Shown in pieces: positions 20,856 through 31,932 of a stretch of 64,000 nt of DNA. The stretch covers positions 62,001 to 126,000 of the forward strand of contig WSUB01000046.1 in NCBI GenBank assembly GCA_019633425.1, written 5' to 3'. Source of the stretch: Tulasnella sp. 424 (lineage: Eukaryota; Basidiomycota; Agaricomycetes; Cantharellales; Tulasnellaceae). A model generated the notes under the pieces. The model was not told where the DNA came from, searched no databases, and saw nothing but the letters and a program-made list of their open reading frames with translations. The position numbers were made by a program, and so were the translations under genes. The first letter of the stretch is position 1; the number at the start of each line of letters is the position of its first letter.

Positions 20856-23280
20856 TTAAGCCGGGCCCTCCTTCACATCCTGCACGCCAGTCATAGTACG
20901 AGTTGACCCAGTCTCCTCATCCGGAACCTTCTGAGCTTCCGCTTCAACAGCCGCGGCCTTGGGCGACTTGCCGACCTTTCCAATACCATGCAGGAAGATG
21001 ACGACCAAAGATAAAGCTGCCCAAGAATCACGCAACGCATCCTTGTCAGCGCTGACCCCACTCAAATGCGATGATCGAGTGTTCACTTACCAAGCATGCA
21101 AAAAGCAAATGACAACCACTGCGCCGCCCTGTAACCTTTCAATGTAGCTTCCATCGGTGCTTGAACAGACTCTGGTGACCTCGGGTCGAAGTCCACGCCA
21201 AGCTTTTTCGCTTCTTTCTGCGTGATCTGGTCTGCGATGACACCCGTTAGAGCGAGACCGACTGCTCCACCGACTTGCATGACGGTGTTGAAGACTCCTC
21301 CTGCGAGACTTTGTTCCTCTGGTAGAGCGACCTTGGCTACGAAAATCGAACCAGTGGCGAAGACGCTGAAAAGAGGATAATACAGTTGAGAAAATACCAA
21401 CGAATGAAAGAGATAGATTCGATACTCACAAGTCAGCCCCGAAGACAACGAGTGTGGCAGCAGGGAAGCCGAAAGCCCAATAGGTAGCATGAGGAACAAT
21501 GTTGGCGAAAAGAAGACAAGCAGCCCCGGTCGCAGCACATCCGATACCTAAGACCAACCAGATGAGCGCAGGTGTATGGGATACGCAACGAGGTTTCTCT
21601 CACCTAACAGGATCGATCCGGAAATGCGTCCAACGACCATGGCCACAACGAAGTTACATGTGGCTCCGCTGACGAACATAGGGATAAACCGGAGCATAGC
21701 TTTGACTGGGGACAGACCAAGGTAGTTTTGGTAGCTATTGGGGTTCAGTGAGTCAAACGGCTAGGGCTCGTCAATGCGTGAAGCTACTTACAAAAGCGTT
21801 GCCCAATAACCCCAAGCAACGAAAGCCACCCATTCCAAGAACGCAATAACCTGCATCGCGGCAAACTTTCCGTTTGCGCGAGTCCATAGCGTCAATCTCA
21901 TAAGAGGTGGGAAAGTGGTCTTTGTCTCGAGGTAATGTTCCCAAGCGATGAAAGCAGCAATTCCGAGGATTGACACGATGAGAAGAGCGATGATGTCTAC
22001 ACGCAAAATCGGTCAGTAACACAGATGAGTGAAGCGAAATCGACGGAGATCTCACATCCTGTCTTCCACTGATTGGACGCTACTTCGCCTTGAGCCAAGA
22101 CGAATAACAAGAGAACAAGCGAGACGGTAATCAAAGCTGCACCAATCCAGTCTACCCGCTTGTCCCGAGTGGAACTGCGGACGTCTCGCGGTACAACTAG
22201 GAACACAGCTAGTCCTGCAAGCGCGGCCATCCCACAAAGGATGAAGAACATTGCTCTCCAGTGGATTCTAGGGGCACGGTGTCAGCAATTCATTCAAGCA
22301 GTAAACTTTCTGAAGGAAGTTGGCGCTCACGATGATAATTGAGTGACGGTTCCTCCGACAAGCATACCGATCGACCCTCCCACTGGAGCACCACATGCAA
22401 ATGTTGCGAAAGCGATCGAGCGAGCTCGGCCAGGTGGAAACTCCTGCGCCAAAATACCGACCTGCCGTGGAAAGGGGTTCCTCCATTAGCTCCGGATCAG
22501 GAAGGCTCGCAAGATAACCATGGGGAGCTTACAGCGGAAGGAATAATAGCAGCACCTCCAATACCTTGGAAAGCTCTGAAAATGGCCAATTGGATCTCAT
22601 TCTGTGCAAATCCGCTTGCCAGGGACCAGATAATATACCAGGCGGCACCCAACAGGAAGACTTTCCGTCGGCCGTAAATATCGGCTAAGCGTCCGCAAAG
22701 GAGTAGCATGCATCCCTAGAGGTAGAAGATGGTCAGATTTGCCGAAGGAAGGGTTAGATGTAATGTAACCGCAAAGGAATTAGAACATCCGGTTGGAAGA
22801 GAACGCAGGAGAGACGTCCTCGCTCCTGCGATACCACTGATTCGGCAGAGGAGCTACCGGGGAGGTCAAGAACCGCGAGACGACTTACAGCAGTGATGCT
22901 ATATGCCGTTATCGGCCATTGCAGTTTGGATTCTGGGATGTTCAAATCCCTACCAATAGTTGGGAGTTGGATTTGGATTGCACTTCCAGCGACCTTTGGA
23001 AATTCGTATCAAATAGATTCAGCGTGAAGATCACACGGTGGAATGTAAGGTTGGTAAAAAGGGCTTACAGTACTGAGCTGGCCAAGTGTCGTGCCGAGGA
23101 CTAAAATTATCGCCTGCGCCTTGGTTTTCTCAGCCGGCTTGTTGACAACTTCGGACACCTTCATGCAGAAACAAAAGATTAGCCTCGTTTCAGGAGGTTT
23201 GCCTAAAAAGGAAGGAATGATACCGTTGGAGATGGCGTGATCTCGACATGTGGAGTTTGGTCCTTTTCGGCGGAATCCAT
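20856..23280 (-). CDS. Major facilitator superfamily transporter, DHA2-like
   Basis: Plasma-membrane drug/proton antiporter type; substrate unknown. The start at 23280 gives MDSAEKDQTPHVEITPSPT, a cytosolic N-tail interrupted by an intron. It continues KTKAQAIILVLGTTLGQL and AGSAIQIQLPTIGRDLNIPESKLQWPITAYSITA (TM1-2). The antiporter loop motif follows: GRLADIYGRRKVFLLGAA (22.6 kb). Further TM segments are FRAFQGIGGAAIIPSA, GAPVGGSIGMLVGG, WRAMFFILCGMAALAGLAVFLV (22.2 kb) and ALITVSLVLLLFVLAQ. The later helices lie at 21.8-22.0 kb and 21.1-21.6 kb, ending AQWLSFAF. The C-tail (EAEAQKVPDEETGSTRTMTG...) stops at 20856. About nine introns. The pattern resembles fungal Atr1/aflatoxin-pump-like DHA2 proteins; family firm, subfamily probable. 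Confidence 0.88.
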
Positions 23281-24100
23281 TTAAGTGCTAGAGAGTGGGA
23301 GTGAGAGGCACAAGTAAGGAAGGAAAGGCTTGACTCGAGTTGAGACTTTTGTATGCCTTGCAAATCCGTGGGGCTGTCTATCGGAGCAAGGGGAGTCTTA
23401 CGAGTGGCAAGAAGAAATTCTGAGACCGCTTATTAAAGTCCCGTCCGGTGCCTGGCTCCCACCGTTACTCTGGCTCCATGCTGACTGAGCATCTCCGGGC
23501 CGCCCACTTCCCGCGCCTAACGTACCGGCGGTAAGGCTCGGTTTTTCGGCCATAGCGGTAAGTCTCGTGTTGATTGGTCGGCGACAAAGAGTTTTACCGA
23601 ACGACGCAGGATTCCGGAAGCGTGAAGGACGCATGTTCAGGCCCAAATGTACTGCGGTTCACGCAATCTGATTAGATTTAGTAGTGGTCGAACTACTAAT
23701 CGGCTTCCGCTATATGTCCTGAAGGAAGAAAGGTTTACCCATTCGGGACCGGTCAAGCTGTCAGCCGAAATGGGAAGCTAGGATTCATGGGACGAATTCT
23801 GCGTCCAGCGCCAAAATTTGACATTTGTGAGATGCATCAATATTTGGTTTTGACACCCGATGAGCCGAGAGTCGAACCCAAGTGAATGGGATGGTCCCAG
23901 ATATCTTCATTGATCATCATATTCGCTGTTAGCGACGTTTTTTGGAGCTTGGTTCTCATCGAAAGTTAATTGGGCGAATCCTACTTTAAATTCTCTCAGA
24001 CTGATCGGGGGGGGGGGGCGCAAAACGATCTGTATTGAACAACAGACGGGTGGGTCTTGCCAGAAATGCGAAAGGCAATACTGAGTATATGTTTTGGCAT
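23281..24100. other. Intergenic, no gene recognised
   Basis: Upstream of MFS transporter 1 and downstream of the xylanase gene (both on the minus strand). It contains a run of 12 G near 24007-24018, just beyond the xylanase stop codon. The open frame at 23398-23646 (minus) has no family pattern. Confidence 0.55.
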
Positions 24101-25966
24101 TTAAAGAATAGCCATGATAGCGTTGAAAGCGGCTTTGGCGTTGTAGTTGTTGTCGAACAGCAACGGGTTCTGACCAGTGCGCCATGAGTCTTTGTCGGAG
24201 ACACCCCAGACCTACAACGAGGGAAGCTTAGAGCTTCAGAAGTGGAGACGGAGCGATAAACACTCACGGTAATCCCGACACACTTGGGAGTGTTCAAGCA
24301 AGCCCTCACGACCGTTGTGTAGTCATTTGAAGAAGCATCTAACCCCGGGGTGATCAGCACGCTATCACAGATGAAGCTGTCAAATCCCGACTAACTTTGG
24401 ATGTCGAGCTGTTACGCCGAGACGCGGTGAAGGTCATTGCGTCAAAAAAAAAAAACCGTTTCTCTGCAGTATCACCTCAAATTAAGAACCTACCTCAGTG
24501 ATGGCAACCTAATGTAAAGCGGACCTTCAGTCATGGGGAGGAGAACATACGAGACTTCAGAACACGTACCTCATCAGCGGCGGTAGCGAGCCTCTGAAGA
24601 GCCGCTTGCACTTGACCGGCGCCTCCGGCGTTCAAGTGGGCTGACGAGAAAGCAAGATGAATGAGGTTCGGATAGACATTTAATAACATTAGGACACCTA
24701 CCCTGGGTACCGATGCCGTGTATGGGTACGCCAGCGGCACGCTTGGAGTTTACCAGGTTGACCAATCCGTTGACCTTGGCGTTCACACTATCGAGGTTGT
24801 AGTCTGCCGGGGGAATGGGTATTCTAGACGCAAATCACCTGACTGCGTCAAGCTCACCATTGATATACAACTTCGCTGCGGGGTCAGCAGCACTTGCGGC
24901 GTTGAAAGCAATGTCGACAAAGCTGGTGCCGAGGACACTGGAGAACACGGAGCTCCGAACGGTCCCGTCTTCGTTGAACATTTCGTTGACAACGTCATAT
25001 TGGAAGACCTTGCCCTTGTAACGAGTGACGATAGTCCTGGCGTGATTCTGGATGACGCTCGTCAACGTGCTCGAGCTGCCGATGTTCTTAACCCATTGCG
25101 GAAGCTGGCTATGCCACTATACACAGAGGGAAACAGAGTAACTGTAAGAGGTGATAGATTGACATGAAATCAGGAGACGTACGACGAGGGTGTGACCACG
25201 GACGAGCTTGCCGTTGGTCTGGGCCCAGTTGACAAGGTAGTCAGCTCCAGAGAAACTGAACGAATTCTGGCTCCCCTCCCTGTTCCAGGAAAAAACATAT
25301 GCTTCAGATTACAGTAACTGCCAGGTTAGCTTGGGAAACGACATACGTGGAATCCCACTTCATTGAGTTCTCGGGGGTGACCTGACCAAAGTGGGTCCTG
25401 ACGATGTTGGCGACTTGAGAAACCGAGAGGGTGTTCTGGTCCACTGCTGTACCAAAATATTGCTTCCCATGAGTTTTGAACTTGGCGTCCAGTCCAGTTG
25501 CGGTGCTGCCGGATGTGGTGGAAGTCCTGGTGGTCGTAGTCGTAGTCGTGGTACCGATAGTGGTCGTAGTCGTGGTACCGATAGTGGTCGGAGTCGTCGT
25601 AGTGGTGGTTCCTCCACCGGTGGACCTCAAGCATTGTGAGTACCTGGGAGAAATCAGCAAGATTATAATACAACAGCTGAGCCATCATCATTTACCAGTC
25701 GTGCTGGTAGACGCAGGCGAGGCCAGCATCACATTGAGTGCTACCTGTTTCAACGACCTAAAATCAAAACTCGAGCTCGTGCGAGTTGCCGTTTAGCTTA
25801 CCGGTGTAGTACATGCCACCGCATTGACCTGTATAGAAGCATGGGGGTCTTAGTGCGCAGCAAAATCAACATGGCTTCAGCACTCACCCCACTCAGCGAC
25901 GGCAATAACAGAGTTGGCACCGAAAATAAGAACGGCGAGACCAGCGAAAGAGATAGACTTGACCAT
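24101..25966 (-). CDS. Secreted CBM1-GH10 endo-1,4-beta-xylanase
   Basis: Hydrolyses xylan outside the cell. The start at 25966 gives a signal peptide ([20 protein letters not shown]). A CBM1 cellulose-binding module follows: [29 protein letters not shown] and YSQCL, with four Cys and the aromatic face, split over four exons. Next is a Thr-rich linker (about 25500-25620; TTT/IGTTTT repeats, probably O-mannosylated). The GH10 catalytic domain starts at HGKQYFGTA; landmarks are [36 protein letters not shown] (acid/base Glu), YINDYNLDS and [10 protein letters not shown]. The nucleophile segment VAITE-LDIQ is spread over a 15-nt exon (24494-24508) and a 13-nt exon (24396-24408). The C-terminus reads [16 protein letters not shown]...[24 protein letters not shown] at the N-terminus is common in Agaricomycete GH10 enzymes. 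No lesion seen. Confidence 0.94.
24494..24508 (-). other. 15-nt microexon encoding VAITE (GH10 nucleophile)
   Basis: Minus-strand exon between an intron ending ACATTAG and one beginning GTAGGT. Its last codon is the GH10 catalytic nucleophile Glu. The next exon (24396-24408) is 13 nt and encodes the following LDIQ residues, so two consecutive microexons build the active site. Confidence 0.75.
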
Positions 25967-28331
25967 TTTTATCAAGAGAGAGACAGTTGGCAAAGATCGT
26001 GAACGAGCTTTGAAGCACATCAAAACAAAGTTAACCAGCCTTTTATAAGCCCTCCCAGACCCGGACTACTTCGACAACTGGGGAAGTAGACTGTGTAAAC
26101 GGTCTTTGCCATGAGCGCCAAGTATCGTTCGGCGTTCCTAAGGAATCGACTTGAGTGTTTAGACGAGTGGTTAAGGCCCGAATCGACGCGATGACGTTTC
26201 GCCTTGAACTCTTGGCGCCCGCGAGATCTCCGGAGAAGACGGAGAAGTTGGAAGCGTTGAGAGACATTGCGGGTCACGCTCGTGCTAAGCAACCGCGATT
26301 GTTCCTTTCCTCGCGATGACGAATATGATGTTCCTATCCATCCCTGCATTATCGTAATGCGAGGGAGTTCATCTGTTAAGATGTAATAAATGCGTGAGCG
26401 AAAGGACGGCCCAGGTATCTCAATTGAACACTTATGCGGTAGTATCACTTGGTTAATGCCAATCCTGCGTCATCAACCCGAGATGTACCGACTGTATACG
26501 TGCCAAGACCGCGGCTAGCTGGTACCTGATCGCTCAAGCATGCCGCGCCCGCCGCCGGAGACTTGCACCTCTCTCAGGAATATATGACATCCCTTCGCCC
26601 GGCCGAGCTTTCGACGATCTCATAGTCTATGAGAGAGTTCGGCATCATCAGATGAGACAACTTGAAAACCAAAAATCGGCAGGGCGCCAAGCATTGCAGT
26701 ACGAGTGATATCTCACATCAGCTATATGGGACGTTCGAGAACTATATGCCTCATAGGTTCCGTTCCTTCGGAGGCACTAGTCACCTCGTCTTCTGTTCTT
26801 CGAGTAGCCGGACCCGGTAAAGTCACGCCGTCGTTGTCAGAGCGCCTTGCTGGATTTCCCGGACGAGAAATACATCATAGAGCACTAAAAATTCAGGGTG
26901 CGGGTTACTAGATCAATTGATGGAAGATCCTTCACCACCACAGTTGCAGGCAAGGGCTGTAGCGTCGCTGTACCGAGTTATTGCTTATCCGAATAGCTGG
27001 CGAGAAGTCGTTTCATCCGGAGCCGGGCTTGGGGTTTAGATCAATCGATTATCCAGCAAATGAACGGGATAGCCCAGACTTTGGTCTTGATACCAAACGT
27101 TACGAGGGGCCCAAGACAGTCTTGCGGACACCTCCGAGCAGCGGTACCACGTCATCCCAGACTACGCTCCCCGGAAAAGCAGACAATAGCAACGCAAACC
27201 CCTGGCTCCAGGTTTCCATATGCATGTCTAGCAGCTCCATATGAATCTTCTCGGGTGGACTTCGAGTTTCGGAACGCACCTCATGGAGATAACACAGTCC
27301 CCCAACAGAGTCTATCCCGCGGCAGCAACTATCGTTTTCGTTCCTCGACACCGCACCCAAGGTAATCAGCGGAGGCAAAAGGGAACAAGGCTACGCGCGT
27401 GCTCCGATCGTTGACCCTAAGGTTGAGCTCGTGGTCTCCCAGAACGGACAAGCGTGGTGTTTCTCGACCAAACGTGAACGTTTTTGATCCGCGTGCGCGT
27501 GCCGAACGATGGCCGAGACATGACGACGAAAAACACACTCGCGCAAAAACACAGAAGACTGGCACAGGGAGAATACGTTATCTTCCGTGCTATCTACATC
27601 TACACGTACGACTTACATACAGACACATGGTTCAGGAACACTGGAGGGGGAGCGGAAGGTTCGGCGGGGAGACGGGGACGGAAGGGAGAAATGAAAAATA
27701 TCAAGGAAAGACGTGGAGCAAGAGCGCATTGCAGGCCGGGTACATAGTTAAAAGTGAACCGAGCACTTGTGCGAACAAGGAAGAGAGACGCGGGAAAAGA
27801 AAAGGCGAGGAGAAAAGGGAGTCCAAACCACGGTTTAAAAAAGTTAAGGGAGAAGACAGCCAGGCCAGCTAGTGGCTGAGGGCAATAAGAAAGAACGATA
27901 AAAACAATAATCAAATCCACAAGAGAAAAGAGAAAAGGAAACACAGAGACCAAGACCGAGACCGAGAATAACAGGAGTACGAAACACACAAATAGAAGAA
28001 TAGAAAAACGAGGAGCGCAAAAAGAGGACATGATTCCACGTAAACGAGAGACGAGAGAGAGAGAGCAGGAGCGAGGTCAAAGTTGCCATTGAAATCCATT
28101 CTTTAGAGGGTGATGTGTGCCTGTATAGACAACGAGAGGCAGTGGTGGGAACGATTGGTCGTGAGCAAGTGGATGGATGCAATGACAGGACAGAGTTGAG
28201 CGTGTGTTTTTTGTTTTGATTTTCACTGAGCGAGCAGGCGAAAGGGTCTTGGGCGATCAGGTCTAATCCGGATACAACTCCAAGACGCGAAAAAGCGTAT
28301 GTGCACGAAAAAAAGCAGGCCGGGCGTTTCT
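25967..28331. other. Intergenic region, no gene recognised
   Basis: Promoter side of the xylanase gene and 3' side of the HMG-box gene. From about 27,640 to 28,080 the plus strand is strongly purine-rich, so the 3' flank of the HMG gene is pyrimidine-rich in its own sense. Open frames here (27399-27872 plus; 27600-28031 and 27844-28182 minus) reflect that composition, not homology. Confidence 0.55.
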
Positions 28332-31300
28332 CTAAACCGCCGGCTCGGCCTTAACCGAGTCGGGCCAATACCCTCCAGCAGGATGATGATGATGATGATG
28401 AAGCGCGGGATCAGGGGCGGCAGCAAGGACGGGCTGGGCGAAATGATGGTGGTGGTGGTGTCCTCCGCCAATCGCCGCAGCGTCGTACGGATTGTGATGA
28501 TCAACAGCGCCAAGCCCGTAATTCTGCGCGTGGACGGCGTCCGTCGCTGCAGCGAGGATCGAGCCTCCTCCCATGTACGACGCGACGTCTTGCATCGACC
28601 GCGACGCGATCATCTCGTGCGATTGGCTCCCAGGCCCGCCGTAATCCGGAGTCGGTGGAGCAGATGCCGTAGGAGGGGTCGAAGCCGTGGTCGGTAGACT
28701 GGTCGTAGTGGTCCCAGCTGAGTACAAGTTCCCGGCATCAACCGAACCGGGAACTTGTCCGTTTCCCGCTAAAACGTCCTGCGGGTGGCGTTGAGCGTGA
28801 TGAGGGTGATAGTTCACATCATGCTGGTCGTTCTGAAAGGAATGAAACCCATTGCCGTTGGCGCCGTTCGCGTTGGTCGGAGCATGCTGTTGTTGCTGCT
28901 GACCGTTGTTGACCATGCGGTTCGCCGGATCCTCGTGCCCCACGATCGGAGTATTCGAAGACCCATCTCCACCACTTCCCTGCGGATAGTACGGTGAGTT
29001 CAACGTCGAAAACTCATGCGGCTGAGCGCGGTGAGACGACGCAGCGTTGGGGCTCCCATTTCCAGTACTCTGGAAATGCTGGTTGGCTCCCCAATCCGCC
29101 CACGATCCTCTTCCTAGCGCGACACCGTTCTGCGGCTGAAGTTCGGGAGGACTGGTCTGCCCCACTGCAACGTTCCCATGAAGTGGAGTGGAAGATAGGT
29201 GCTCGAACCCGGTCGCAGTCGTCCCCGTAGCAGGGTTGATCGCAGTAAACGATCCAAGCGCCCTCCCGCCAGGTCCGCCACTTGACATGACACTAACCGA
29301 GCTTGAATGGGGGCGAGTAAGCGAACCGACCGATGAACCCGTATGCGGCCTCCCAACAGCCGACGAAACGGAATTCGAATGCGGTCTTCCTGTCGGTACG
29401 CCAGCACCAGCACGAATCCCCAGCCCAGAATCCGACGCGAGGGGCGAAAGCATGTCCGCTGAGGGGGCCTGCCAACCAGGAGCTCCATTGCTAATGGGCG
29501 TATTGGGCCCCTCCATACCGGGTGCAGTCCCAGGTCGGCCCACAGAGGACGAAGACACGGACGCAATCGAGTCATGTCGTCCGACAGGTCTTAGTCCCAA
29601 TCCTTCCAACCCAGCACTCGTAGAGCTTCCATCGACCCAATTCTCCACCAAGTTCCCTCCGGTATGATGATGGTCCAAGGAGGACGGCGACACGGACGAC
29701 GCACCCGACGTTCTCCTCCCGTTCACCACGCCAGACGACGACGCCAAGTCCGCCGCTGGGTTCCAGTGGGACGCGCGAGCGGGTGAAGCCCACATGGAAC
29801 CGTTCACCGAGTTCACCGAATCCGCACGATGCTGGCGCGGACCGCTCATGGACTCCCGGGACGCCTGGTGCACCAGACCGGGATGATGAGAATGGGCCGT
29901 CGCAGCGGTAAACTGATGATGAGGATGGGGATGATGGGCAGCGGTTTGCAACGCAACGCCATGCTGTTCCTGTTGTTGCTGCTGCTGCTGTTGCGCTTGG
30001 TACGGTACCGAAGAAGAAGTCGCAGAAGGATGATGCTGATGATGATGCTGGAGATGCTGCTGTTGTGGATGGTGATGATAAACATTGGCAGCATGGTTGA
30101 CAGCGGCAAAGTCGGCTTCATCGTACGCTCCTCCATTAGCGCCGTACGTCGTCGTTGTAGCTCCATTCGGCGTAGCTCGATGGGGAGATTGAAGACCCGA
30201 GGACGAGGACACGACGTACAAGTGGGAAGGGTCATCGGGAGCAACGTCGTAAGGGTGTTGCTGAGAACTAACGCTCATGCGAGATGAACGAGAAGACCTC
30301 CCGCTCGGGCCCGGAGGACCAGCAGCGGCAGCAGCAGCACTCGCAGCGTCAAGGGCATACCCAGCGAGACCGAGGTCTTCGGGAGGAGACAGACTCCCTC
30401 CAGACCGATGGTGGTGCGGGTGGGAGTGAGGGTGGTGATGATACTCATCGTATCCACCATACCCATGCGGATGATGCCCCATCACCTCCGGCCCATTCGA
30501 CGCAACGATCGGCACGGGTCCCGTCACCGTCTGCTGCTGTTCTAACACGGGAGTAGTGCTGTGAGCGTTGGAGTTTTTACGCTTTTTGCGAGAATTATTC
30601 GGACGGCGCTTGTAAACGTATTCCGGATGAGCCAAGTTGAACCGATCCTTGAGCTTCTTCGCTAGATCGAGGAAGGTTTTCTTCTTGGCCTAGATGTCAT
30701 TGATGGGTGATTCGGGTATTGGCGGTGTGTGTGTGTTGTGTGCGGGGGTGTAGCGGCGAGAAAAAAAGAAGGAAAAAAAGCCAGATTGGCAAGGTCAGAA
30801 ATTCAGTCTGAGAAGCAGAACGGGTTTGGAGAAAAGGAAGCCAGACGGGTAAAAAAGGGATTGATTGGAGGGGAGGGGGCAAGAAGAGGGGGCGAGGGAA
30901 AGTCCGTGCTTATCGCATCGAGGGACAGGATTGGAGTGTTCGGATTTTGGGTTTTTGGTGTGTGGGTGTAGTAAACAAAAGCGAACGTAGGGGAAAACCC
31001 AAATTCATCCAAGAAAACGCACCTGGCTCATACCAGACCATTCCTTACTGAGAAGTTTGCTAATTTCTCCTGTCCGTAAGGAAGGATAATCTTGAGAGAC
31101 TTCGGGTCGACGACGTCGGGCGTAGATCATGAAGGCGTTCATGGGTCGTTTTGGGGTGCCGTCGCTGTTCAAGCCCTGCTTCAGGATTTCCTCGTCTTCG
31201 TCGAAGTCGTCTAGATAGAAACCGAACGGGCAGGGGGGGAAGGATAGAGTTAGCTCTGATCAAGGCCGTCCAAAAGCTGGGGAATGAAAGGAAGCTAAGA

Positions 31301-31932
31301 AGGAAGGAGGTGGTGTGTTGCGGATTGGGTCATAAGGGGAGGACGAAAGGAGGATGGTAGTCTGCACAGTCTAAAAGGTGTGATGGGGTAAGAACGGAGG
31401 ATGCTCTCCCATATAGGGACGAGATCGCCACCAAGTGTACACCACGGGCTCGCGCCTTCCGAGTCGGTCAAAGACGAGGGAGCCGAGGAGCCCAGATATG
31501 ACGACAGGAGTAGAACAGAACGAAGATCGAACATTGCGAGGGTGGGGCTCGGAGGGGCCCGTCGAGATTCGAACGAACGAAGTCGTCGAGGGAATCCCGA
31601 GGGCGTCGAGCCGAATCGAGAAAACCGAGGTTGGGTGTTATGATGCCCAATGTGACACAGTAGGAGTACATACCTTCCACTGGGCTGTGACCACCGAATT
31701 CGTCCTCGTCCCCGATGCTTAATGGCATATCGCTCGGTGAGGCGTTATGGATGTTATGGTCGTCGTAGTTGTCTCGATACTCTGGATGAATGTCGTATTC
31801 CCCATCGTCGTCTTCTCGACTGCGTTTCCGCTGCAGCTGAGCTCGGGTGTCCTGGTCCTTGGCGGGTAATACAAAGGTAAAAGGAGCAGCCGGAGGTGGA
31901 TGCTGACCGTTCTGCGCGCTGTATGAAGACAT
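28332..31932 (-). CDS. HMG-box (MATA/SOX-type) transcription factor
   Basis: Sequence-specific nuclear regulator. Three exons join to 934 aa: 31674-31932, 31023-31210 and 28332-30689. The N-terminus is MSSYSAQNGQ... with a basic patch (QRKRSRED). The HMG box spans about residues 107-180: KRPMNAFMIYARRRRPEVSQ, GEISKLLSKEWSGMSQ, KKTFLDLAKKLKDRF, HPEYVYKRRPNNSRKK. It is split by the intron after SGMSQ. The remaining ~750 residues are low-complexity, rich in His, Gln, Ser, Gly and Ala (poly-Q near 30,000; poly-His runs near 28,390 and 28,450), typical of fungal activators. The box resembles basidiomycete mating regulators of the Prf1/Mat2/Pcc1 group; which of these, if any, is orthologous is not decided. 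Intron 1 is unusually long (463 nt) and might hide an exon. Confidence 0.88.

Noticed and set aside
25326..25796. Open frames rich in Val, Tyr/Asp/His or Arg/Pro around the xylanase linker
   Set aside because: They are other-frame readings of the Thr-rich linker repeat (ACNACN), not separate genes.
27399..28182. Overlapping open frames on both strands downstream of the HMG gene
   Set aside because: They arise from purine-rich DNA with few stops; residues are Lys/Arg/Glu or Phe/Leu/Ser biased and match no family.
28381..28399. GATGATGATGAT microsatellite
   Set aside because: It is the reverse complement of in-frame His (CAT) codons of the HMG protein, so it is coding repeat rather than an independent feature.
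28299..30556. Several long open frames on the plus strand opposite the HMG-box gene
   Set aside because: They are antisense shadows of the low-complexity His/Gln-rich exon; CAC/CAG runs read as Met/Val/Leu repeats with no family pattern.
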